This document shows, in pieces, positions 55,361 through 64,000 of a DNA stretch of 64,000 nt. A model generated the notes under the pieces. It was not told the origin of the DNA. It worked only from the letters and a program-made list of their open reading frames with translations, and searched no databases. This DNA is from Undaria pinnatifida. Taxonomy: Eukaryota; Sar; Phaeophyceae; Laminariales; Alariaceae. Positions within the stretch are counted from its first letter, which is position 1, and the number at the start of each line of letters is the position of its first letter. The translations under genes were made by a program, and so were the position numbers. The stretch covers positions 6,056,788 through 6,120,787 of the forward strand of contig JABAKD010000010.1 of NCBI GenBank assembly GCA_012845835.1, read 5' to 3'.

Positions 55361-56189
55361 GATATTTCGAGTGGGTGTTGGTTGGAAGTGGGCAAAACAA
55401 CCTCGATGTGCTAGGGGGGGGGGGGGGGGAGGGGGTACTCAGGTTGATACGCTAGGGGGGGTCAATATTCTCCCGACCGGACCGCTTGTGGGTGTGGGGG
55501 TAGTTTTTTGCCCTTTTATACGCAGGGTTAGGTGGTACCAGGTATTTGTTTAACTGCTCACGTCCTTTGAGGAGTGGTGTCACGCAGGGTTAGATGGGTT
55601 TGTTTTTTTGAACTGCTCCCGTCGCACGAGGAGTTTTGGTGTTCCTTTTATACGCAGGGTTGGGTGTTCTCTTTGAGGTGCTTGTGGCCGTGAGGAGTTC
55701 GGCGGAGGCGGGAGGAAGGGAAGGAGGGAGGGAGGGGACATGGCGAGAGGGCGGGCAGGCTTTTTTGTGGGAGAGAGATAATATGCGATGTAGATATGAT
55801 ACTGTACTGTGCTTTTATTTTGCTGTTGTGTGCTTGTGGTAGTTAACATAGTAGAAGTGGCAGGGCGGAGAGAACGGAACGTGGCTGGTCCCGCCCTGCC
55901 CGATTTGCTTGTTTTGTTTTCTATTTATTGTTTTGACCCTCTTATTCTAGCTTGCTTTTAAAATCTTGGCGTGACGTTGATGTGCCTTCCGGCGGCGGGT
56001 GTATGTTCCGTGTATAGCCGAGAGGAGAATTATCCCCTGTATGGTTTTTCTTGCTTGTTGTCGTGCCTCGATGAATTGTGTCTCGCTGTAACCTGCCGCT
56101 GCCCGCGGACCCCCCTTGAAACGGTTGTGCTTGTCGCCTGTGCCACATGTATGGGTTCTCTCCTCGGTCGTGGTTCCACATTTTTTTGC

Positions 56190-56290
56190 GTCCGGTTATG
56201 GATGCTCTCATCGCGTGTGGTTCGCTTACTTTTTGGCGTCCGGTTATGGATGCTCTCATCGCGTGTGGTTCGCTTACTTTTTGGCGTCCG
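56190..56290 (+). repeat. Two tandem 48 bp units
   Basis: GCGTCCGGTTATGGATGCTC through CGCTTACTTTTTG is duplicated exactly. Confidence 0.9.
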
Positions 56291-56489
56291 ATTTCGCGGT
56301 GAACCTGGTTTCTGGCTAATTGCTTTTGCAGTGCAGCTGGATTCCTGAATGATGGCAACCTGCGCTCTGTGAGGAAGAACATCTTCACCTTCTCCGTTAT
56401 AGATTGAAGTTGCGTGTGAACACCTTGTTGGTTAGTGTCTGCGAAAAAAATGCTTCCCACCTTTGATGCCCCCCCCTTCCCCCCCCCCC

Positions 56490-56625
56490 CCCCAAGGCTG
56501 GTCGGTGGAAACCCGACGTGCTCCGCCTAGGCATTGTAGACATGCAAGGGTCTTGTGGTTTTATGCCTACGGGCTTGCATTAAATAGGTAGCCCCCCCCC
56601 CCCCCCCCCCAAGGCGCCCTCCCCG
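56490..56625 (-). repeat. Dispersed repeat CCCTCGCATCCCT with two poly-C tracts
   Basis: C runs at 56478-56493 and 56592-56610 bracket GGTCGGTGGAAACCCGACGT and GCAAGGGTCTTGTGG. Confidence 0.5.
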
Positions 56626-58716
56626 ACCCTTGTCCGTGTGTTCTGACGTCCTTTTTTTTTGGCTGATGGCCCACCTACAGCAGTTGTTCTGTGTTTTTCG
56701 ATCGGCATCGTGTGCTCGATCGTACGCCCCCGCCCGGGGGGGGTGTTATGAGTTGCTCACAGGCACGATGAGAGTGGAAGTAGATGTTTTTTGTTTCGTT
56801 TATTGGTCTTGGTGGAGGGGTGTTTTTAAGCGCAGCTCGTGTAGTCCTCCAGTAATTCCGACGAGAGCTGCTGTAATCAGAATGATCGATCCACAGTAAT
56901 TCTGACGAGCTGTAATAGTACTTGTTGATCGAGCTGGAGGAGTTCAGGCGAGCTGTAGTATCTGGTCGAGACGCAGTATTCGAGACAAAGGTATAGTGCT
57001 CGATCGATCCAAGGAATTTTTCGGACAAGCTTTAGTACCTGGTTGAGACGCAGCTATAATTCAGACGAGCTGTAGTAGCGAATCGAGACCCAAAGAAGGC
57101 GGTTGAGGAGCGGGGACGGGGGGGGCGGGAGGAGGGGAGGGGGGGGAGGAGAGGAAAGGAGACACGGATGACAACGCAGAAAATGTAGTACTTTTTACGT
57201 TAATCTAATCCTCTTTGTAGCGGACGTATGGGCTACTATACGTGGCATTTCGTTGTGCGTTCGATTCGCGGACGATAAGCTAGACCAATTAAAAGGAAGG
57301 GGATATAGTCGTATCTACGAAGTAGGAGGACCGGGGGGTGGGGTTGCGGTATTTATGCTATGAATGGGATTTTCCTGGTCGTTTCTTCTTTCCTCTTTCA
57401 AGTCTGTTTCGGCCGTAACGCTTTGCTGTAAACCGCTCGGTTGTGTGATACGTGTCCTTCAACCCTCTTGAATAACTGCAAATAATACCCTACGTACAAT
57501 AATTTCAAGTAGTTGTCCCCCGTAACGTAGGTGCAGTTCTATTGGGGTTAACGTGCGGTCGTGCTGCTTCTGTTCTCGTTGGGGATCAGCCTGTCTCCCA
57601 CCCCCCCATTGCCCGCAAGCTTATCGTGCGACGGTGGCAGGGAGTCGGACGCGAAAAGGACGCACCAAGAACGGTTTTCAAACAACGCGGCATGTCCCCC
57701 CCCCCCCCCCCCTTTTTTGTTTTTTTTTTTCGAGTTTTGACTTGTGCTTGTGAGGAGGTCCTCTTGTGTCTTCAAAAGTTGTGGATGTTAAATTGTTTTG
57801 GCCAAACGTACGAGGAATCATTTTTGCGGAACATGCGGGCGAGGCGGTTTTTAACGGGGACCGCTCTAAGTGACGTTTGCTTATGATGCGGCTTGCTCCT
57901 GCTTGCTGTGCGCGATAATGGTTCGCCGACCTACCTTGTGCTGGCGGGAGGGGAGGGGGACGCGGAGGGGGGACCAGAAAGGGTTGGTTGGGGGTGGGGG
58001 GAGGGGGGAAGCAGAATTTAGTTCGCGGGGGAGGGCAGGGGACAGGCGCGTGATAACCGTGAAACAAGATGCAATTGACTTAAGATGCAACTGACTACCA
58101 CTCATGTGACTTATTATTTCCTTGGAGGGTATTGGTCGGTATTGGCGGGCGGCAATGTTTGCCGCCCCTCTCGCGCGCTTCCGGAAGAAGAAATGATTTC
58201 GGAGCCCAATGCTGGGAGGGCATGGCCCTCACTTTTCACTTCACTTCCTCCAACCGCTACGTTATCTCACGTATCAGTTCCGCTTAGGATGGAATCGTCG
58301 GAGGTGCACAGGCTGGTGGTGAATAGATCACCGAGCTCACTGTTTCCTCTTTTCCCACCGCTACGCTTTGGTATCACATACACGTTCGGCGGCGATCGGA
58401 CGAGAATGAATGTAGTCAGCCGTATTCGTTGGCAGGAGACGAAAGTGCACAGCTAGCCGAGAATCTACGAACAACGTGTGTTAGGTCAGGAATCGACGCA
58501 AGCGCGGAGCATGTGGTTGTGAGCGATCGTTGGTTCGACTCTCCCTTTGGTGGGAGAGGGAGTTCGGGGTATTCTATGCTCGTAGCGTGGTTATCGTACC
58601 AAGGTCGGGAGATGGTACGATGCGTGATGACTGTAGTAGAATGCCTGGATGAATGGTTGACTAACGGAGGCCGGGCAAGATGTTTACCAAGAAGACGGCC
58701 CTGAAGTGTGGTCGAC

Positions 58717-58806
58717 TTAACCCCTTCACAACTGGAAACCCGTTTTTGGGGACAAAACTACTTGGATTTAGTATAGGGAGGGGTTCGGGGGCTCTAAAGG
58801 GGTTAA
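58717..58806. mobile_element. 90 bp MITE with TTAA ends (piggyBac-like)
   Basis: TTAACCCCTTCACAACTGG to GGGGCTCTAAAGGGGTTAA; interior CCCGTTTTTGGGGACAAA and TTTAGTATAGGGAGGGG as in the copy at 25.8 kb. Diverged relatives lie at 36228-36330, 46800-47030 and within 27778-28290. Confidence 0.75.
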
Positions 58807-59706
58807 GAGGGCGCCATGATGCCAACCAAAAGAATAGGGCCCTTCGTAATATATCTTATTACGGCAGTGATCGTTTCCCGCGGTATTTGCCTGTCGCTCT
58901 CGTGTCGGCTTTGTGTTTCGGCGTCTCCAGGTGGCGGTGTTTTTTTCTCTCGCGTCGTTTCGATGGCGCGGCGTTCGTTGTGTAGTGCATGCCAAGTGCC
59001 CCGCGTGGAAGAGTAAGTAGAGTGCAATTGGGGGCAGGGAGAGAGCATACCTCTAGCTCATCGCTCCAGCAGTAATGGAGGAGCGGGGAGAGTCCTCTCT
59101 GGTCAGGCTGGTGTTGTTGCAGCTGTCGTGTTGGCAGTTGATCGTCATCGCCACTTCCTTGTTTTACTACTTGCCGTATGCGCTTGTGTTGTAGGTTAAA
59201 ACACCACCCGCCCTGCTCCTTACAACGGTGCTCCGTTTCGAAAGGGGTACGCAGTCAATGGTCGAATGACTAAGGCAAGCAACAAACGAGTACGCTTCCT
59301 CCCCCCCCCGCCCGTTTACGAAAGCAACAAAGAAAAGGTTTTGTCAGTTGCCGTTTGCCTCGACGATGCGGTAACAGTGTGGGCTGAAACGGCCCACAAA
59401 TTTAGCCTTAGCTCTGTTGGGGCCCGGATAAGGCGACCGTAAACAAGTACTATCTTACCCAAATTATGATCTTACCAACCATATATTGTGTGAGCGCGCG
59501 GCAGTTCGAGTAGTATCATGCACGACGTGCGTCTCATATCTCAGCTTGGACACTAACGGTGCTGTTCCCCAGCTGCCCGAGCTATACTTGCTACTTCGTG
59601 TACCCTGGATAAATACATCCGAGGGTTTCCTGCTTACATGTAGGCATGCACGTGTTGTGGTATGGCCGATGACGCAAACAATGCAATCGTCACTTTTGTT
59701 GGCTGT

Positions 59707-60201
59707 TATTACAAACGCGGTCACGGATGGCCTACAAATCACTTACCTTCGCGGCCGTTCTCACAGTTCGTGTAGACCTACAGCGGCGGCACTCACTTTC
59801 CCTGGGTCCTCCGTCTCGTATGGTTCTTCCGGGCCCTCGGTGTCTGTATCCTGAACTCAGTATAGCGGAATTTGGGTGGAAAGTCCGGTTCTCGGGATGT
59901 GGCGATTCCAAGCTCGCCACACGCGCGGAGCAGGTGTTCGAGCGATGCAGTGCAATGGGATGCAGTATGCATACGATACGGGCGATATACGAGTTTATGC
60001 ACAGAAATGATGCGTGGCAGTGTACAGTGGTTCAGTCTTTTCTTTCTTCCATCGGCCGTGCTTAGAATAACACATGGTTGGTGGCCGGTGTATGAAGGAT
60101 TATGGACCCGTTAAGATACGACCTTCGAAATCCTCCAAAACCCTAGTAAGCAAACGGCTGAATGCCGCTGCTATTCCACGAGAATGCAGCAGGGAGCCTC
60201 C
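59707..60201 (-). repeat. 3' LTR (at least) of retrotransposon 2
   Basis: Matches 63516-64000 with few differences, including an 8 bp stretch near 59730 absent from the other copy. The true end may lie beyond 60201, because the partner runs off the window; a C-run at about 60307-60319 could be the complement of the polypurine tract. Confidence 0.7.
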
Positions 60202-60342
60202 GACGGCTCGATCCCTACTAACACTTTAGGCCCTCAGCATATAGCTTGGGATGGACAGCTATACACATCATTTTATTACTAGTATCCTGAAACCAACGCC
60301 CGTTACCCCCCCCCCCCAGCATATCTCTGCGAGGCGAAAATG

Positions 60343-61710
60343 CTAGTCGAGGTGCCCAGCGTCTGTGACTCCGGATGCTCTCATCCATCCCCCAAAACCG
60401 CCCCTCCATTTCAGCGAACGGTTTCCGTAGACGGCGGTAGACCGGCGATCTTGAAACTTCCCTTTTTTCCAGGAAACGGCATGCGCGAACGGTTCCCGAA
60501 AGCGGACGGTCTTGAGCCTTCCCTTCTCTTCCACAACCCACCAGTAGGTGGAGCAAGTACTCGTGTGCATCCCCCCAGGTTGGACCACGCCAAAAAGTGT
60601 AAGGCTGTTGAGGAAAGTCCTTGTTGATCTTGCGGTCCATTCTTCGTTCAACACCTTGTGCTCCGAAAATATATGCCCATGATCCTCGGAATATACTACT
60701 CTCCTTGTGTTTGCGGATGGATTCTCCATTTGGTGAAAAGGGCGACGTGCGTCTAACTTCTGTCTCCCCCTCTTCATCTCCTGGCTGTTCAGCTCCTCGC
60801 AACTCCCGTCCGGAGAGCGTACTCGCCCAAATGGCTCGTTGGGGTCGTATACCATTCCCGTGAACGCCGTCGGCTCGCCCATGTCATCCTCGAACTCCCT
60901 CTTCACCTGAGTACCTACCGGTTGTCGAGTTAACGCTTCCTCCCTGGACGCAGCGCGTCGTTCTCTCTTGGATGGGATGCCGCCGGGCTTTGGGCTACAG
61001 TCCGCCACCTGGTGCACCTCCCACATTGAATGGGACACGTCCAGCTGAAGAGGCGTAAAGCTATCCTTCACTTCGTCCTCTGTTCGAGTAGCCATCACCA
61101 GGTCCCCCACCTTGACGTGACTTCCTGGTGAGCCGCGCCCAATGTGTGCATTCGATGCATTTCGCGCCTTGTCCATGTCGTTCTGCCGCTTCTCCAGGAC
61201 GGCCTTTACCTCCACGAAAGCTTAATGTTTGTCCGCCACAACACTGCCAAGCCCTCCTCGGAACTCCGATCCGTTCAGGCTGAAAGTCATCTTGTCCATT
61301 TGCGTGCGCGCGTCGCGGCCGACGAAGACACGGAAGGGTGTCGCGTTGGATGGTAACGCCGGGTCGGGTGTCACCCGCTGGATCCAGCAAGCGGGGAGCA
61401 CATATTAATCCTACCGCAGCGGCCACTTCTGGCACAGTATCGACAGGACCTCCTGAAGCCACCCTCCCATCCGCTCCGCAGCTCCTTGGCTCCGCGCGAA
61501 GTCTGTGGGGACGTGATTCAGAGCTACATTCAACCACCTACTCAAGCGGCTGACCACTTGCGCCGTGAACTCCTCCCCCCCGTCGCTCGTGACTGACTGC
61601 AGCACGCCAAGGGTCAGCATCAGCTCCACCGACTTCCGGCTGACTTCCAGCGATCCCTTGAAGGCAAGGGCATACCCAAGGCGACCCAGGGGTAAGTCTG
61701 AAGCTTCCAC
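60343..61710 (-). pseudogene. Integrase remnant of retrotransposon 2
   Basis: Minus-strand reading from 61710 gives a retroviral-type integrase core: SDGGEEFTAQVVSRL with the second catalytic Asp, then 35 residues to the Glu in GAAERMGGW, the classic D-35-E spacing. The first catalytic Asp and the zinc-binding N-terminus are missing. The same frame continues through TAG (61413-61411), TAA (61407-61405) and TAA (61224-61222) into a C-terminal part with PSNATPFRVFVGRDAR and HVKVGDLVMATR, then a long unrecognised tail to 60343. Three stops make it dead. Confidence 0.8.
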
Positions 61711-61748
61711 AAAAAGTTAAGTTGATCATACTGGGTCGCCTTGGGTAT
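61672..61748. repeat. 18 bp perfect inverted repeat at the integrase break
   Basis: ATACCCAAGGCGACCCAG (61672-61689) faces its exact reverse complement (61731-61748) across 41 bp. It sits where the integrase reading frame stops resembling integrase, so it may mark a rearrangement junction. Confidence 0.75.
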
Positions 61749-61801
61749 CCTTTGTAGCGGAAACACCAAACTGGGGAGGGGGGGGCGAAAACACCAAGCT
61801 G

Positions 61802-62429
61802 ACAGGCAGCACCGGCAAAAAAAAGAGGCACAGTTTGGCAAAAGGCAGAGATACCAGACAAAGAGGTGACTCCCTGGGGGCACTTCTTTATCATCAAGCC
61901 GGTCAGCACCGAACAGCAGCCTCCGGATACCGCAGCCCCATCCACCGTCCCGGTTTTAGGGCAAGCCGTATGGGAAGACGACGGTACCCTACAGTGGAAA
62001 CTCTACTCCGGAAAACAGGTCAAGGTGGACGGCTTCGTCAGTTAACAGACGGAGGCGTTTGTGAAGGGCCGGGGGGGCAGCATTATTGCGGCACAAGAGC
62101 TGGTGAACGTAAAGGCCGCCACCGACTACGATTGGAGGGCATTAGAATGCGTTAGGACCAATGGGATAGGGGGGACCATCCACTTGGTGATAACCAGGCC
62201 GGGAGACGAAGAATGCACGACCTTCCTACAGGAAATTAGGTCAAACATGGTGATCGGCAACGTGGAACCGGGAGAAAGCGGGGTCGACATCGTGCAGGCC
62301 TTTGTTCGGACGGAGGCCAGAACCTTCCTACTCAAATGCTCACCACAGCTACCGAACTCTGAACTGTGGCGCACCAGCGTTCAACCCATGATGGACGAGT
62401 CTTACCAGACAGAAAAGGGCGGAGCTTGA
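61802..62429 (+). pseudogene. Unknown plus-strand ORF with one in-frame stop, inside retrotransposon 2
   Basis: Plus-strand frame from about 61802 (KEVTPWGHFFIIKPVS) is interrupted once by TAA (62043-62045), then runs on to TGA at 62429 (GGTIHLVITRPGDEE, NVEPGESGVDIVQAF, TFLLKCSPQLPNSELW). Together about 205 codons, with protein-like composition and no low complexity. It is opposite in strand to the integrase. I do not recognise it; it could be a captured host fragment or a coding segment of another element. Confidence 0.4.
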
Positions 62430-62506
62430 AGCGGCTAGCGTGGGAACATTTCATTCCGTCAACCGGGGCCGCATTCTTCTAAGTTTTGGAGGACCGTACT
62501 AGACTT

Positions 62507-63503
62507 GGGGGGGTGTTATGGCGGCGGATGATGTGAGACATAAAAAGTACGGTGAGTCATGGCCGTGGCTTTATGGTCGTGACTTAAGCGGGCGCAGAAC
62601 AGCGGCGTGGTAGTCCTGTGAGTGTAGGAGTACAATCTGGGAAGAAACGAGCGTTCGTGGAAACATCACTACAACGGGTACCCCTAAAGCTAACGAGAAA
62701 CTCCACCCGCGGCGGAGGGGGGTAGAGAGGGCTACCGGCCCCAACACCTCCTTAGGAGGAATCTTAGGCCGCAACGGACCGTACTTCTTGAAAAGGGGAG
62801 CCGGCGAAAGGGTGTCTTTTCGTTTGAAGACCATATGCTTTCCGCAACCAAGGTTCACGTTAGGGGCGAAAAACCCTCCGCGGACACGTGCCAACCCCAC
62901 GCGACGGACTCAAATGACATAGAGACAGCCGAATACCCCAGATTTGAGGACTTCGCGAAGGTAATAACTAGACAGGAGGAGTATACGATCCCACCCACCA
63001 CGAGCCGAAGAGCAGCTGCCGCCGTGATCACCAACTTCATGTCTAGTTATTACCTTCGTGAAGTCCTCATATCTTAGCTATTCGGCTGTCTCTATGTCAC
63101 TTGACTCCGTCGCGTGGGGTTGATAAGTGTCCGCGGAGGGTTTTTCGCCCCAAACATGAACCTTGGTTGTGGAAAGCATATGGTCTTCAAACGAAAAAAC
63201 ACCCTTCGCCGGCTCCTCTTTTCAAGAAGTACGCTTCGTTGCGGCCTAAAACTCCTCCTAAGGAGGTGTTGGGGCAAGTAGCCCTCTCCACCCCCCTCCT
63301 CCACGCGTGGACTTTCTCGTTAGCTTTAGGGGTGCCCGCTGTAGTGGTGGAGGCCACGAACGCTCGTTTCTTCCCAGATGGTACTCTTACTCTCACAGGA
63401 CTACCCGCCGTTGTTCTGCGCCCGCTTAAGCCACGACCATAAAGACACGGCCATGACTCACCGTACTTTTTATGTCCCACATCCACCACCATAACACCCC
63501 TCC
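62507..63503. mobile_element. Fold-back element: two ~465 bp inverted arms around a 67 bp loop
   Basis: Arm 62507-62973 is repeated in reverse complement at 63041-63503; the loop is 62974-63040. The outer ends read GGGGTGTTATGG and the inner ends GTAATAACTAGAC. Each arm carries an ORF of about 110 codons reading from loop to tip (62900-62571 minus, 63101-63442 plus), sharing APLFKKY, PPKEVLG, VALSTPL and FSLALGVP. The right tip abuts the primer-binding site of retrotransposon 2. No transposase is seen. Confidence 0.8.
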
Positions 63504-63515
63504 CTGGGTTCACCA

Positions 63516-64000
63516 TATTACAACGCGGTCACGGATGGCCTCACCTTCGCGGCCGTTCTCACAGTTCGTGTAGACCTACAGCGGCGGCACTCACTTTCCC
63601 TGGGTTTTCCGTCTCGTATGGTTCTTCCGGGCCCTCGGTGTTTGTATCCTGAACTCAGTATAGCGGAATTTGGGTAAAAAGTCCGGTTCTCGGGATGTGG
63701 CGATTCCAAGCTCGCCACACGCGCGGAGCAGGTGTTCGAGCGATACAGTACAATGGGATGCAGTATGCATACGATACGGGCGATATACGAGTTTATGCAC
63801 AGAAATGATGCGTGGCAGTGTACAGTGGTTCAGTCTTTTCTTTCTTCCATCGGCCGTGCTTAGAATAACACATGGTTGGTGGCCGGTGTATGAAGGATTA
63901 TGAACCCGTTAAGAAACGACCTTCGAAATCTTCCAAAACCCTAGTAAGCAAACGGCTGAATGCCGCTGCTATTCCACGAGAATGCAGCAGGGAGCCTCCG
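63516..64000 (-). repeat. 5' LTR (partial) of retrotransposon 2
   Basis: Direct repeat of 59707-60201, truncated by the window end. Preceded at 63500-63515 by a sequence ending TTCACCA, like a tRNA 3' end and so the complement of a primer-binding site. Confidence 0.7.

Larger units (their letters stand above)
55370..59706. other. Intergenic, repeat-rich, no gene recognised
   Basis: Apart from the listed repeats there are poly-G/C tracts (55418-55430, 57116-57150, 57697-57712, 57940-58010) and GACGAGCTGTA units at 56863-57075. No coding features were found. Confidence 0.5.
59707..64000 (-). mobile_element. LTR retrotransposon 2, degenerate, cut by the window edge
   Basis: Near-identical direct repeats at 59707-60201 and 63516-64000 flank a minus-strand integrase remnant. 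Both start TATTACAA on the plus strand. On the minus strand TGGTGAACCCAGGG follows the higher-coordinate repeat directly, as a tRNA primer-binding site would, so that copy is the 5' LTR. Gag, protease and RT are absent. The 1.8 kb between integrase and 5' LTR holds a plus-strand ORF and a fold-back element. The outer end of the 5' LTR is beyond the window. Confidence 0.72.

Noticed and set aside
54690-55553. ORFs of RPDPT and GSGRV repeats
   Set aside because: GGTCG array of the hAT-like element, not a protein.
61061-61537. 158-residue minus-strand ORF over the integrase
   Set aside because: Shadow frame: the integrase frame with D-35-E and VKVGDLV lies in another phase.
1-64000. CRISPR arrays, bacterial operons, riboswitches, rRNA genes
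   Set aside because: Spacing, repeat sizes and introns exclude a prokaryotic source; none of the tandem arrays has CRISPR-like unique spacers, and no rRNA sequence was recognised.

Overview
This is eukaryotic nuclear DNA: gene-poor, intron-rich and full of repeats. The two recognisable genes (a ribosomal protein and a serine hydrolase) have short exons, GT-AG introns of 0.3 to 6.8 kb and many transposons in their introns. Protein wording, near-balanced base composition with G/C homopolymers, and chromodomain-type LTR elements suggest a stramenopile, most likely a brown alga. The lineage is an inference; no organelle or rRNA marker is present.

Genes. (1) Minus strand, 2730-5907: a three-exon (or longer) gene of unknown function; every junction is phase 0. 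(2) Plus strand, 21488-26664: 40S ribosomal protein S9 (uS4) in four exons; only the first few codons are uncertain. (3) Plus strand, 41564-54693: a complete seven-exon ABHD17-type alpha/beta hydrolase of 260 residues, with intact Ser-Asp-His triad and an MGG N-terminus fit for myristoylation. Genes 1 and 3 carry decayed partial copies of their own exons nearby.

Mobile DNA. An internally deleted gag-pol LTR retrotransposon with two 267 bp LTRs lies at 8.68-12.33 kb. A second LTR element with a dead integrase lies at 59.7-64 kb and runs off the window; it contains a 1 kb fold-back inverted repeat and an unknown plus-strand ORF. There is a miniature LTR element (TRIM-like, 35.6 kb) and a related solo LTR (33.0 kb). 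DNA elements include a 1.1 kb Mutator-like element with 9 bp target duplications just upstream of the hydrolase gene, six copies of a hAT-like element built around a GGGTC array, and three MITE families (one with TTAA ends). Two poly(A)-tailed SINE families are present, one of them with exchangeable tRNA-like heads.

Layout. 0-8 kb: unknown gene 1 with SINEs and MITEs. 8.7-12.3 kb: LTR element 1. 13.4-18.9 kb: tandem and composite repeats. 21.5-26.7 kb: RPS9. 27.7-39.6 kb: repeat-dominated, including a 390-400 bp tandem array with 23 bp poly-G tracts. 40.1-54.7 kb: Mutator-like element and hydrolase gene. 55-59.7 kb: repeat-rich intergenic DNA. 59.7-64 kb: LTR element 2. The three genes are unrelated housekeeping or unknown genes and do not form a pathway. 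All repeat families were defined here by eye within the window; no database was searched.
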